Shown: positions 26,905 to 39,727, numbered from the stretch's first letter. The stretch: 64,000 nucleotides of DNA from Aphelenchoides besseyi (GCA_024699855.1 JAMPIQ010000002.1:14136001-14200000); one strand, 5' to 3'. The notes: generated by a model not told the origin, from the sequence alone. Program-made: numbers and translations.

Positions 26905-26945
26905 ACTCACTAACAATGTACAGAAGTTGAGAAAAATAAATATTA
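26905..26945. repeat. Copy B of a short dispersed repeat
   Basis: Near-identical to 22024-22063 (shared TCACTAACAATGTACAGAAG and a following AAATAAAT). It sits between the stop codon of the minus-strand gene (26959) and that gene's minus-strand AATAAA at 26887-26892, so it lies in that gene's 3' UTR. Confidence 0.75.
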
Positions 26946-26958
26946 AGAGTTTTTGTTT

Positions 26959-28359
26959 TTAAATTAGATGTCTTTGATGTCGAATGTTACAAAGTTGACG
27001 AATTCGTGAATCGTCTTGTGCATTAGGTGCAAATGTCTGAGCGCAACATCTGAAGGCAATTTCCTTCAATGTTAAGGGTTGAAGTGCAATGACGTAGGAC
27101 GGTTTCGACAAAACTACAAGCTGCTTTTCGTCACAGTACATGTATCCTTGAGCAACCCTGTGGTCAATTAGTGCGACTCGTCTCAAACTAAATTAATCTT
27201 ATGGAAACACTTAAAGCAGGCACACTCACCTGAACGTATGCACATTATCATCGAATTGAACCCGATAAAAAACTACGCGACCTCCACGTCTATACGAGAG
27301 CAAACAACTTCCGTATCCACCTAACAGAGAAATGGGAGATGAAACAATGGCAAATCGAGTGTATTCCTCGTCATATGTAATTCCTATTCCGGTATGTCGC
27401 AGGAAAATGTCGTCGAGCTTAATATCGTTGCCACATTCTGATTGATGGTACTGAATCCACTGTTTCAAGTCGTTATTGTAAACGCGAAGCTTATTGTCAC
27501 CAGTCAATTTAACGAACTGTTTTTTGTCGGCATCAATTAAGGTTCCGTAAACAGTGGGTCGAAGCTCCTTGTCGTTTGGGATAGGTTCTATGTGACCAGT
27601 AAATGTTTTCTAAATCAACGCAATGAAGTTTCTATTCTGAGCAAGATACAAACATTATCGTGGTTGAGAACAAAGCGAGTGAATGGAATCGATCCGCTAA
27701 CAATCCCGCGATCGTAAATGAAGATATCCGTATTGCCGTTACCTGAAATCTTGTGATAAACATAACTTCTTAAACGGAGTTCATGTGCATCTTATTTTCA
27801 ACTGTTTAAAAAATTTAAAACAGTCATTAAAGTCAATTGAAAATAGTATACATTTGTGTGCTAATAAGAAGATTTACAGTACATAGTGTGTCTGTTTCGA
27901 AGTGCAAATTGTAAAGATCCACAAGTTCGAAGATCGATTGAGCATCAGCACTTGTGTACTTCGTGTAAGTCTCATCGTCGGCGTTTATACGCAAAATGTC
28001 CAATTGAAATATCTCGGATTCATGTGTCTAAACGACAAGCTTGATGGAGTTTACAAATCAAAAGCTAGTAGTACTCAAATCTGGTTGGTCAATTCACTTA
28101 CATAAACTCCAGTGAATAAACAGTACAAACAATTCTCGATTGGTCGAACCGTAGCCGTGAAGTAAGAGAGTTCGGCAAATTCGAATCTCCATTGTAAACG
28201 CCATGAGTGCGGAAGAAAGATGTTTATTGTCCAAATCTCCACGCTGTTCTCCGAACGTGTCAGAGCGTATAGAACATGGTTCATGACCCCAATGATTTTC
28301 GGTAACTTGACATTATCGGGCAAATCAAAACAACTCTTCGTCATCTTACGGATCGGCAT
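26959..28359 (-). CDS. Repeat-rich protein of 370 residues, beta-propeller-like
   Basis: Exons (minus strand) 28359-28102, 28027-27878, 27749-27654, 27609-27230 and 27187-26959 total 1113 nt, 370 residues. The acceptor CTTTCAG ends only two bases before the ATG, as expected for trans-splicing. Repeats such as NHVLYALTRSENSVEIWTI, FIYDRGIVSGSIPF and LTGDNKLRVYNNDLKQWIQ look like Kelch/WD propeller blades. The C-terminus has TLKEIAFRCC, close to the elongin-C-binding BC box of SOCS-box proteins (VHL has TLKERC), and ends QRHLI. A role as ubiquitin-ligase adaptor is inferred, not shown. The third exon needs an AAG acceptor. The gene converges with the similar-sized gene at 23990-25789. Minus-strand AATAAA is at 26887-26892. 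Confidence 0.65.
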
Positions 28360-29961
28360 TTCTGAAAGCAATGAAATTAAATGAAGTTCAAATGAAATCG
28401 GTTTCTGTCGAAAATGACCAACATGTTTTTGCGATTGAGCGACCAAAAGGTCGGGAATTGTCTTGCAAGAAATTCCTTGGATTTGTGTTCCAATCTTCCG
28501 GAGGCCCAGTTGGCCCTTCGATCTGTTTAGATAGTGTGTGTGTGTGTGATTGATTGTGCGAGTATGTGGCCGACCAAGTTCTTCGAGTGTGTGTTTGCCA
28601 ACATTTGATCAGCAAAGTTAAACGGTGACTCGAAGTGGAAAGAATTCGAAAAGAAAATTGCTTTCGAAAATCGCTAGCGATTACTTTTCCATGAGTTTCG
28701 ACACTCTCGAATTGTGCGTTCATGCAGTCAACAGCTTTTCTCTTTTTCCCGACCACAATCGGCCGCTGACCCGGGCAGCCATCTCGTTCTTTCGGAACCG
28801 GCGGCTGCAGTGCGTCGCGAAGTGGGCGCACAATATACGAGTGACATGTGAAAGGAACATGCACTGTATGGGTTGTGATGGAGAGTCAAGAGACCAAAAC
28901 CACGTACTTTCGGCACAATTTTGTGTTCGAACAAATTGAAATTCGAATTGTTAGCTAAACAATTTTTTCATCAGCATGCTATTCTTCGCCATTCATTCCT
29001 TTCTCGACATGTTGCTCACTTTTGCAGTCTTTAGTACGCCAATTACAAGAACTTTTACCTTTTTTTGTTCGTTGCGTGTCCACCTATCGACTCATCGATC
29101 TTAATTCGTGTATTTGCGCCAAAGTTCGCTGACAAAAAACTGATTGAATGGTCGTGATCGTCGTTTTAATCTCTCGCTTTCGTCATTGTCGACGATTTTT
29201 GGCTCGTTCATAATTGCGGAAATCGAAGCTCGCGGTGGCAGGAGCGGAAAGCCGCTGTTACTTTGCGTTCCCGTGGCTTGCGATCGACTCGGCAGATATG
29301 ATGAGAGTGACTGCCCGGAGGCTTGTGGCCAAACATCCAACCCGCCTTTATGGGACACCAGTGCGTTTTTTCGGTCAAACAGACCCAACGGGTAGACGGA
29401 ACCAGTCGACCAAAACGGCCGAAACGTAGCTCAATTCGACGGCCATCAACTGCATCCATGGGTTTCGAAATACTCGACGTGCTATCCAAACATTTGATTC
29501 GCGTTTTCGGTCCTCTCGTTTAATATTATTCGCTTCTGTGGTTTGGAGAGAAAACCGATTCGAATTCATTTGCACTCGTCTTTGCAGGTCCGGTATTCGG
29601 TTAATGAGGTGTCGCCGGTTTTCGTGGAATCTTTTTGCTGTTCACCGACACGTCGTTATTTCCGTGTTTTAACGATGCGCGATGTTTCTTTCGTTCGATG
29701 AGTCATCGGAGCTGTCGAGTCGCTCAAAAATTGTCGTCTTTTTTTTGCTCGACTTGCCATTAAATTTTGTCGTTTTCAGTTTTGGGTTCGTGCCAATCAA
29801 CGTCGCTTGGTCGATCGGATTCACGTTGTTGTTTGCTTCGCTGTGAATCTCAACCTTGTCGCATTAAATTGAGGCCGTTTGGCCACGATTTTGGAATTGT
29901 AACCAAAACTCAAAATTCCACGGATATTTGAGTACGGGTCTTCGTAGACGGTTTCTTCATT
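28360..29961. other. Intergenic region between divergent genes
   Basis: About 1.6 kb separating the divergent propeller-like gene (-) and kinesin gene (+), likely containing both promoters. A short (GT)n run lies at 28534-28548. Frames of 60-158 codons on both strands overlap each other and match nothing known. Confidence 0.5.
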
Positions 29962-32900
29962 ATGGCAAACGCCGATCCGTCCGAGTGTTGCATTCAGGTA
30001 AGTCGATTTGTTTATTCATCTGATTCATGCTTCTTTTCAGGTGTTTTGTCGTGTTCGGCCGTTGAATGAAATCGAGAAGAAAAACTCGTCATCGTTCGTT
30101 CCGAAGTTTGCAGGAACCGACACCATTTCTGTTGGAGTAAGTGCTGTTTTGTACGAACGGTTCGATTAGTTCGATTGGTTTAGGGCAGAAGTTACACCTT
30201 TGACAAAGTCTTTGATCCGAATTCCAATCAAGAGCAGGTCTACAAAGGCTCTGCTCATCACATTGTTCAAGATGTGCTCAGCGGTTACAACGGTACAATT
30301 TTTGCGTACGGACAAACGTCTTCTGGTAAAACACATACAATGGAAGGAGATATGTCGGCGGAGAACAGTCCGAATCACGGCGTAATTCCTCGTATCATCA
30401 ACGACATCTTCAATCACATCTACAATTTGGATGACCAAAATCTGGAGTTTCATATCAAAGTCTCGTACTTTGAGATCTACAATGAAAAGATTCGCGACTT
30501 GTTGAATATATCACAAACAAACTTGACAATACACGAAGGAAAAGACAAGGTCCCGTACGTGAAAGGCGTCACCGAACAGTTCGTCACTAACTTCTACGAA
30601 GTTCTTGAGATCATCAAAGAAGGACAAAACAATCGTCAGAAAGCAGTGACAAGTATGATTATCAATTTCTGATCACCATTACATCTTTTATTGTTTAGAC
30701 ATGAATGAGCATAGTTCAAGATCTCACAGTGTTTTCCAAATTCAAGTCGAACAGGAGAACAAGCAAACGCAGAAGAAATTGACCGGCAAACTTTATCTCG
30801 TCGATTTAGCTGGTAGTGAAAAGGTTGTTGGAAGATTATGGATTGCAATCTAATTGTCAGTTTAGGTCAGTAAAACAGGAGCTGAAGGATCGGTTTTGGA
30901 AGAAGCCAAGAACATCAATAAATCTCTGTCCGCTTTGGGTAACGTGATTTCTGCATTAGCTGAAGGAACAAAAGGACATATTCCGTATCGTGATAGTAAG
31001 CTGACTCGTATTTTGCAAGAATCACTTGGTGGTAATTCGCGAACAACGATTATCATTTGTTGCTCACCTGCTTCTTTCAATGAATCCGAAACCAAATCAA
31101 CACTTCTGTTTGGTCAACGGTCAGTTTTCCAACAAACTTTGATACGATCTCTCGGTTTTTAGTGCAAAGACTATTAAGAATGTTGTTGTTGTTAATGAAG
31201 AGCTCACTGCGGCCGAGTGGAAACGTCGTTATGAAAACGAAAAGGAGAAGAACAATCAGTTGAAAGAAAGACTGAAAAGTTTACTTGGAATCGAAGCAGA
31301 GCTGAGACGATGGCGTTCAGGAGAGAAAGTGCCCGAATCCCAGTGGTTGAATATGAGTGATTTGGAATCCGCCGCTCAAAGCAGTAAGTTTTTACTTGAA
31401 AGTTCAAGTTCTAATTCCGTTTAGTTATGACTCCATCAATGAGTGAATCGATTCTTCTGCCCAGTCCGCATGCCACCGCAATCACTCACGAACAGTTGCC
31501 GGTTGGACCTATGACGGACGAAGAGCGAGCTCGATACGAAGAACAACGTCAATTGTTGTATCAACAAGTCGATGAGCGTGACGAAGAGATCTTGCAACAA
31601 ACACGACTTACCGAACAACTGAAACAGCAACTTATGGATCAGGTAATTGTAGTGTTATTTTATTGGATTGTTTTTTTGTTCAGGAAGAGTTGATCAGTCA
31701 ACGAAAGAACGAATATGAACGTGCAGTAGCTGAACTTCAACAGGCGCAACAAGAGAACCGTAATGCTCACGATGAAGCTGTTCAGTTGATGTCTGCGTTG
31801 GAAGAGTTCGCATTGAATTTGGAGCAAAAGAAAACGGAAGTTGCTGATTTGCGAAAAGAGAACGATCGTCTTCAAGACGAAATCGGTCAAAACAAGTTGG
31901 ACACTTCAATGCTGAACAGCCGAGTGGACGAATTGAAAGAACGTGAATTGACGCAAAAGAAACGAGTGTACGAGTGTCTTCAAAGCATCACAAGTGAACT
32001 GGCAGCGTTAGGAGACTACTCAATGCCGTCCAAATTCTCCACGGAATCAGAAAACACGTTTATCGAAGAGGATGTTCTCGCTCATGTTCGAATTTTCGTC
32101 TCTAAAGTAGTCAACGATAGTGCACAGGTAATCATCACAATCAAGTAAACTGGAATTCTTATTCGGCTTTCAGAAATTGTCTCAAACTTTAACTGATGCT
32201 ACCGCAGCTAAAAACTACGAAACAGCACAACAGGAATTGGAGAAGCTTCGAATCCAAGTTCAACAGAATGAGCAAACGCGTACAGCCAACGAGTCTCAGA
32301 TCACTGAGTTGAAGAGCAAAGTGCAGAAACTCGAAGACGAAGTGACTTCGTTGAACGTCAAAGTGGCCGGATCGTCGGGTGATTCGTCGGAAGCCGTAGA
32401 AGAACTGCGTCAAATGGTACAAAAGAAGAACGAAGAGATCAAGACGATCCAAGAGAAATTGCGTGTATTACAAACGGAAAAAGACCAATTGCAACAAGAA
32501 TACGAAGCTTTGAAGAACGACGAGTTGGCCAAAGAAAAACGATTAAAAGATCTTTCGGCAATCAGCGACAAACGTCAAGATATGAAGGGACTCGAAGAAA
32601 CGGTGGAAAAGGAGTTGAATTCGTTGCACAGTTTACGAAGAATGTTCCTACAAGATTTGTCTCAGAAATTGAAGAAAGCACCAGCTGATGGGGACGAAGA
32701 GTTTCTTTCAAGTCCCGCTCAGAAGCAGAAGATCGCGTTCCTTCAAAACAATCTGGATCAATTGACTCGTGTGCATAAACAGGTAAGTAGCTTGTTAGCT
32801 AATTGAAATTAGAGACTTCAACTCGCGATTTCAGTTGGTACGTGACAACGCCGAGCTGCGAAGTGAGTTGCCGAAGCTGGAGAAACGTTTGCGGGCCAAC

Positions 32901-33214
32901 ATGGAGCGCGTAAAGAACTTGGAAGTGGCATTGCGAGAAACAAAGGAGAATGCAATGCGAGATCGCAAGAAGTATCAACAAGAAGTGGATCGCATCAAAG
33001 AGGCGGTTCGTCAACGAAACATCGCTCGTCGCGGGCCAGCGGCTCAAATCGGTAGTTCAAATTTGACTACAACAAACAAACAACCATCGTTTCAGCAAAA
33101 CCAATTCGTCCTGGTCAACATTATCCGAACACTCCAATGCGCAAAGATCGTAAGTTTTTTTTCGAATCGTTTTCGAAACTCGAAGAAACTGAAACTTCCG
33201 AAACCTTATCGTAG
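29962..33214 (+). CDS. KIF5: Conventional kinesin heavy chain (kinesin-1)
   Basis: Exons 29962-29997, 30041-30136, 30184-30652, 30699-30823, 30866-31119, 31163-31383, 31425-31642, 31684-32127, 32174-32782, 32835-33051 and 33096-33149 or beyond. Motor domain: [10 protein letters not shown]-loop GQTSSGKT (87-94), SSRSHS (206-211), DLAGSEK (236-242) and [13 protein letters not shown]. Then neck linker and neck ([15 protein letters not shown]), a long coiled-coil stalk, and the autoinhibitory tail [15 protein letters not shown], diagnostic of kinesin-1. Orthologue of UNC-116/KIF5; it carries vesicles and mitochondria along microtubules. The sum to 33149 is 914 codons plus one base. Reading on gives a stop at 33212-33214; instead, further small exons may follow (an 18-nt candidate lies near 33664-33680 before GTAAG). 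The 3' end is therefore uncertain; the rest is secure. Confidence 0.95.
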
Positions 33215-34556
33215 AAGTTCGTACTTATGTTTCTGATCATTGTGTTTCTGTTCAACGCGTACGGTGCTTTTCAGTTTCAAAATCGGTGCACAAATTTACA
33301 TGTCAAATTTGCCTAAAACAGAACCAGATAACAAGATCGTTTATTTTTAGCTCAACAATAAGTCCTTCTTCCCGAGTATGTGCACCGTAAATTCGTGGAT
33401 TGTCAACGGGATTTTCCAAGCTATCGCCCACTCCTTTTCCTATTCAACGAAATCGACTTTAAAGTGCTAACCAACAAGCGAGTTCATAATCTGTGTGTGA
33501 TAAACCAGTTAGCTTTTGATTTCCGTGTCCTGTATTTATTATTGAGTCGATGTTGCTTAACATAACTGCTGTGATGATAAACACAATGGTATTTCAATTT
33601 GGACTCTTTCTCGAGAACTTGTTTGGGTGATGGCATTTCGATTCACCTCGTCAATTTTGTCAGATAAACGTCCACGTAATCGTAAGTTGATGTTAAGCTA
33701 CTCGAAGCTAATCAGCATTGAAGTTGTTTGTTAATCGTATACTAATTTATGGAATCATGAAGTTTCAAAGTAATGGCTTTGAAGAAACTAACTAGTCGAG
33801 AATATAAAGTAATTATTTCGAGCCTACGATTATTTATTAGGTTGTATCGCAAACGATATCAATAAGTTCACTTTGCGTACCGTTTTCTATCTTTGAAGAA
33901 CTTGGATTTTAAATGTTCTTACCATAACTAACAACTCTCAGTAAAAGTAACTCCATCGCTATTTATTGTGTCTATGACAAATCATCAGTGTAATCAGCGT
34001 AACATGCTGTTCGTACGTTTCGCCGTAGAATCGGTTTGCAACAAGATCTTTTACAGTGAAACTGGCACTTTACAACGTGAATTCTGAGCTTTAACGGCCT
34101 CTTTCGTTTCCTTCTACTTTCTGTCCATTCGTTCTTTCGACTGTTGAGTCCTCAAGTGTCAATGTGCGGTGTGAATACTGAGGAATAAAAACAAATAAAC
34201 CAGTTCAACTTCTAAACTTAACTTTTATTTTAATAGCTAACGACACGATGCTCACCTCAGTCATGTATTATGTGTGATAAGAACATCTAAATGATGTTCA
34301 AACGCAAATGTTCTTTTTCGCAACTCCGGGTAACTCAATTTCAGTGCGTACGTTCATTGATTATAATTGTTTACTAAAAGAACCCCATTAACCGCCTATT
34401 GTAATCAAAAGTTATTCAGAATTTTGTTGTACATAGAACAGAAAATAAACGTCGTCTATAGCTTACTATCCGAATATCAGGGAATCGGTCTTAGACCATC
34501 TATCCTTATCTATTACCTCTTTTCATCGTCACCGATAGTTGATTGAAGATAAAATA
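33215..34556. other. Intergenic or kinesin 3' region
   Basis: AT-rich sequence with no substantial frame. It may hold the last kinesin exon(s) and 3' UTR. A basic reading KRPRN sits just before a GTAAG donor near 33680. Nothing else is recognised. Confidence 0.45.
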
Positions 34557-34795
34557 ATGTCGTTGTGGCGTTCGGCTGGATTGACTTACTTGCGATACTC
34601 GCAAATTGCTGCCAATGTCACTCGAAAATGTTCTAAGGCAAGTGTCATACGAACAAAAAAATGAACGATTTAGCCGTCCTAATCACCTTTGAACTGACTC
34701 GTATATTTCAGTCGAGTGGACAAACAGCCAATGCAACGCTTAAAGTAACCAAATGGGAGGGTGGAAAGTCGACGAAAACCGCTGAAACCGCATAA
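34557..34795 (+). CDS. ATP5F1E: ATP synthase F1 subunit epsilon (mitochondrial)
   Basis: Two exons, 34557-34637 and 34712-34795, give 54 residues. The start MSLWRSAGLTYLRYSQIAAN followed by VTRKC matches the animal epsilon subunit, whose hallmark is a W-R-x-A-G-L-x-Y start (for example MVAWRAAGLNYVRYSQIAA in worms). The C-terminal half has ATLKVTKWEGGK. The subunit is a component of the central stalk of the mitochondrial F1 ATPase and stabilises gamma and delta. Usual length is about 50-60 residues. The 74-nt intron begins GC, not GT: AAG|GCAAGT ... TTTCAG. The GCAAGT context is the normal one for GC-AG introns, and no GT donor keeps the frame. AATAAA is at 34894-34899. The gene is below the usual size cut for ORF calling. 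Confidence 0.93.
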
Positions 34796-34893
34796 ACGAT
34801 TCGATCGTTTAATAGAAAAACTGATAGGCACTGAATTGGTTTATATTCGAGCATTTACTTCAAATTGATTTTGTTGTTGACACCAAATTTTCG

Positions 34894-34899
34894 AATAAA
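34894..34899 (+). terminator. Polyadenylation signal of ATP5F1E
   Basis: AATAAA 99 nt after the stop codon of the ATP synthase epsilon gene. Confidence 0.6.
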
Positions 34900-37800
34900 T
34901 TCGAAAGGTTATACCATTGATCTTATGACCGGCTCGTGCTTCTTTGAGGCCTCTGCGCCAAACAACGATTATGATTCAGAGCAATTTGCGGCTGTTGAAT
35001 GAAGATCATTATTGCTCATTGAATGTTTCAAACGTTTGGTATGCTCGTTAAACGTCGTTGATTTCTTCGCGAATATCTTTCGATACAAACTTTGCCCACT
35101 GAGTTCAGACAATCAGCACTTTGTATCATTCAACGCCCGGAGATCCGTAACGGAAACTTTTCGTTCGTTAGAATCCGTAGTTTTCTATTGTGGTTGTTTG
35201 GTTGGAATCTGAAGAAGCGGACACAAACGAGTGGAATTGCGAAGTTTACGGAAAGCAGATGCATCAGATGAATCGACTGGCCATCAAAAACAACTTTTGA
35301 AATAGCATTTAATCGTATTAACTGCGCGTTTTCATTCTTATTCAATGGAAGAGCTCTTGAGATTTGCGTTTGTTTAAAAAAGATGGAAATGCACTTGTCA
35401 AAACTTTTCGTTTGTTTCAACGTTCAAAAGTGAAATATACGTCCAATTCCGAAGGGTCGCAAGATATTTCGTTCTATACGGTCGAATCGGGCTGTAGATT
35501 CCATCTATGATTTCACATTGATTAGAAAGTTCAATTAGCGAAGACGAATTCACTACACAGACACCCGGTGCTTGTGACCACTGCTTATTGTCGTTGATCC
35601 GAATCTTCTCGAAACGAGAACAGTTCACTTGTCGTAGTCCTCGTTTAGGAAGAGGAATTGACGTCTATCAAAAACAAAGATGAGTTACATTTTGAAATTC
35701 GCTACGCTCTTTCCTTTGCATTTTCAAGTCTCTTCTTTTCGCTCCTAATCCACTGCCAAAAAGCTTGCTGACCATTACGACGAGCTTAATTTTTTTTATC
35801 TCTTTTTTCGAACAGATGTCAAGAGTCGTGATTATCAGTCGAGAGCTTCTTGCTGGGAAACTGATCGCCACTCGAAATTATGAGAAACATTTGCTCTTAA
35901 TTGGCCTGAAGGGTTGTTCTTTCGAGTGACATTTCGATTCCGACTAATTAGTGTTTTCTTGGAGTGCACAGAGCTCATCTTTTGACGTGCAAATTTGAAG
36001 TTCTTCTGGTCGTTTTACTTGGAATCCGAGAACCTTAAATGACCTTGTGCGTGTTCTACGAAAATCAAGGACCAATACTGTTTCTTGTAGTCTTAACGAT
36101 GAGTATCGTATTTTATGTCTTCCGTCGTCGTTTCGTCTCTGCAACATATAAGTCCCTGGGAATTTCTGGAGCCGGCGTTTGCTTTGTAAATCGTTTACTT
36201 GACGCGTTTCGGACCGCCGCTTGTTGCATTCACCAAATCCCTCCAACGGCCGAAACGTTTGTGGAAAGTTTTCTAATTTCGTTGTCTTCATTTATCAATT
36301 TTACGCGTCTTTTCGAGGCGCTTCGAATCCACAAACAGAAGGCTGCTCGTAATTGTTTTGCCATAAAAAAGAGTTGTGAGGATAAGTACGAATGGTTCAT
36401 CGCAAATTTGCACTGAAAGATACGATCCGTTAACTTCAACTCGTGATTCCAAAACGAACATTACCGTACACTTTGATTTGCATTTTCGCACTTGAAATCA
36501 GCTGGTTTTTACACGTTCGGACATCTGCGAATGGGACATACGTTATGCTTACGATTCGTACATAAAATCTCGCCGAGTTTGAGTTCTGAATTTAAACCAA
36601 CTGGCAGCTGGAGCGTCGTTAAAGCGGATAAACGAATAAACTTCTGCGCGTTCGCCGGAACCTTCGCCACAAGTTGGTTACTGACAAGCAGAAAACTTGT
36701 TCGTCTTTTCGTTTTTTAACGCCTGGACAGCAAACGCCGAGATTTTGGCTCATCCTCAAACGTTCTACGTTGAATTTCGAACAAAAGTTTTTTGTGTTCT
36801 TAATCGAATTGGTTTGTTAAACTTCGAGTTTAATTCAACCTTCGACTCCACACAACTCTTTTGTTATTGTAGTTCGTATAATAAACAAGTTGTTTGCGGT
36901 CAAAAAACTCAACGTTTATCCTATTTGCTATCGTCAAAGTGTTCCAGTAACTCGAGCTAATTGGCTGGTAATCCGAAATCTTATTACCTGACTGTTGGCA
37001 CGTGGACCGTTTCGTCGAAGGTTTGTTCGTTTTGCCCATTGACCTTGGACTTTCTATTCTTCGAAACAAGCATTTGGAACTGAAATTCGCCTGATACCCG
37101 GCCGTTCATTGTCCTGCTTTCCATTCATACATGTTTCCCCAATCTATTAACAGCCTTTTTTGCGGCATAAGACAAATCATTTCCTCGAAACCGACACATT
37201 GGCATTCGACACTTGTCATGCCACGTTTGTTTTCTTTCTATCAATCATTTCGACTTTTAGGTGCGTTATCGTCGTAGACGATCGATGCTTGAGGATTCTT
37301 GTAAACAGATTCCTAAATGAACAAATTCCGTCGTGTTGTTTCTATTGGATGAATAAGCCCATTAAACGTGATTGCTCGTCGATGGAATTCCAAATGAATT
37401 AGTTAAGGAAATTCGGTTTTTTCTTTCATTCAAGTGGCAAAAGTTACGTGTCGTTTCTTGCGCGCTCTTCCACTACTTCCGTTTTATTTTGCACATAAAA
37501 CGACGGCGGAAAAAAGCGGCAACAGTTGTACTTTGACAGATATATCGAAGCTGAGAACAACGAGTCGTCGGAGTCTCGTAAATGACACCACTCATATTCG
37601 TGCACATCAACATGATTCCGTCTTCTGCAACGTTTCATTTCGGCAGATCATGTGTTTTCGTTGCGTGTGTTAAATTAGAATCTAAATGTTGATAACATAT
37701 CCAAGCGATAATGTAAGAGTCACAGTGTTCAGCCATTGAAACCGGACAAGCAACCAAAAAAGTATTCTTTTCCGTTTGCAATGGAAAATGGAAACGTTCC

Positions 37801-38100
37801 CTGTCGTTTATCTGAAGTCTGTCATATGCAAATAAAAGAACTATTGTTGTTTTTGGGAGAATTTCAACGTTTTTCTTCAACTTTGAAATCTATGCTTCAA
37901 CGTTGTAATCCCGAACGATGTCATCTTACCGTATATTGCTTATTGTGAACGTGCTTATTCGAATCTCGGCAAAAACTATTCAATTTGTTTATTAATTGTA
38001 CTTTTAAAGGAACAGCCATTTGATGGTCCAACTGGTTGGAGGGTTTTGGCTGTCGATTTAGCACTCATTTACTACGGTCAATGTTATAATGTCTGTTTAG
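34900..38100. other. Intergenic stretch
   Basis: About 3.2 kb between the ATP synthase epsilon and arrestin-domain genes. Overlapping frames on both strands (for example 36039-36416 plus against 35944-36291 minus) cancel each other and match no family. No RNA gene or transposon was found. Confidence 0.5.
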
Positions 38101-38173
38101 GTTGATAAGTGTTCTTGACTTCATAGTGAGTTGTATTGCATTTCAGATTCGACTATTCTCTTGTAAAATTGCA

Positions 38174-39705
38174 ATGGTGAAACTGAAGCGTTTCGATATT
38201 CTTTTCAACAATCCGGAACGAGCGTATTTTGCCGGACAGGAAATCACAGGAAAAGTAATGTATTCCGACATGGAATCACAATTCATTGACCATTCCAGAT
38301 TGTGTTGGAGTTAGCCGAAGAGAAATTGATTAGTGAAATTCTACTCGAGCTGAAAGGTCGTGCAAAAACCTATTGGACGAAACACTCCGGCAAATCGCGT
38401 AGTCACGCCTCGCAAAACGAGAATTTTTTCAGTGAGCAGATAAACACCAATTTCACTCATGCCTACGATCATCGAATGGCAACAGACGGGAAATCGATTG
38501 TGAGAAGCTCGTTAGCGGGTTTGATGAACTTGTTTCTGATTTAGGAACGAGTGATTCCGGCCGGTGTTCACGAGATTCCTTTCTCCTATACACTCCCCAA
38601 GAATCTACCCACTTCGTTCGAAGGCGAATTTGGTTTCGTTCGATACACTTGTCGAGTGATATTGGAACGACCGTGGGACTTCGACATTGTCTGTTACTGC
38701 GCATTCACGGTCATTGGAATCGAAGACATAAACTGCGACACCGAAGCATTGAGTCCAGCGGTAGCTTCCGACTCGAACTACAACGTGACATTTTGTTGTC
38801 GAAAACAGGGAACAATCAACGTCGAATTGTCGCTGTCGAGAACGGGATACACGCCCGGAGAGACGATTTTAGTCAACGGTGTAATCAACAATCAAAGTCA
38901 ACGACCAATTAAAGGATCCTCCGTGCAGTTGAAACAAAAAGTCAACTATCGGTCAGTTTTGTAGTGAATTAGCCAAAATTCAATTCTCTTACAGAGCAAA
39001 AACCTTTTCCGGAACGGAGCATTTGAAAACGGTTTCTCGGTTGATTGAAAAACGAGAAAAAGGCGAGATTCCCGCTCATTCCGAATTTCGATGGGTTGAC
39101 GAGAAGATTGTTCTTCCATCATTAACTCCAAGATTGTCGCGATGTGGGATTATTGACGTTACTTACGTACTGGAGTTAGAGGTAACAAAATCGATTGATT
39201 GTATGGCAGAAGTTGGATTTCAGGCAGATTCCGCTGTTTGTGTTCAATTGCCAGTGATCGTGGGATCCATTCCGCGGCTCTCGGATATAATCGAAAAAGC
39301 AGCGGCTGCCAGTGCTCTGAAGGCTACAAACTCATCGGCAAAATCAATCATCACATCGGCGAACGATGACGATTCGCGTGTCCGCGTAATGATAACGGAC
39401 GAGGCCGGTCGAACGGTGGTTGACAATGAAGGGCACAAGATCGAAGACTCGGACATTCTGAGCACTGAAGTCGAGATTCTGATACAGAACAAGAAACGTG
39501 TCAGAATGCCGAGCTCCGTACTTTCCGAACTCTATCCCTCTTTGCCGTCGCCTTATTATCGGTAAGTTGATATTCCAAGTGCACTGATCAATCGTTTTCT
39601 TACAGTGAATCCTATTTTGGAAGTGTGGACATATCCGATGAAAAAGAAACCGTGCAATTCGGTTCTCCGAAGTTTGCTCCCAAATATCCATTCTATACCG
39701 ATTAG
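38174..39705 (+). CDS. Arrestin-domain-containing protein (alpha-arrestin)
   Basis: Exons 38174-38254, 38299-38499, 38545-38951, 38995-39561 and 39606-39705 give 451 residues. Residues about 1-165 form the arrestin N domain: FDILFNNPERAYFAGQEITG and VHEIPFSYTLPKNLPTSFEG, followed by RYTCRVILERPW, all classic ARRDC motifs. The arrestin C domain (about 180-330) has LSRTGYTPGETILVNGVINN, RLIEKREKGEIPAHSEFRWV and ITYVLELEV-like strands. Proteins of this kind link membrane cargo to NEDD4-type ubiquitin ligases and endocytosis. The usual PPxY motifs are not evident; the tail has SLPSPYYR and ends FAPKYPFYTD. Introns are 43-45 nt. TTTCAG ends at 38146, 27 nt before the ATG, a possible trans-splice or 5' UTR acceptor. 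AATAAA is at 39722-39727. Confidence 0.92.
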
Positions 39706-39721
39706 TCGCGTTTGTTATGAG

Positions 39722-39727
39722 AATAAA
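39722..39727 (+). terminator. Polyadenylation signal of the arrestin-domain gene
   Basis: AATAAA 17 nt after the stop codon, the only canonical signal near the gene end. Confidence 0.65.

Noticed and set aside
28534..28548. (GT)n run
   Set aside because: Only about 7 repeats; an ordinary microsatellite.
36039..36416. 125-codon plus-strand frame with hydrophobic start
   Set aside because: An equally long frame sits antisense, there are no splice sites or polyadenylation signal in place, and no family match.
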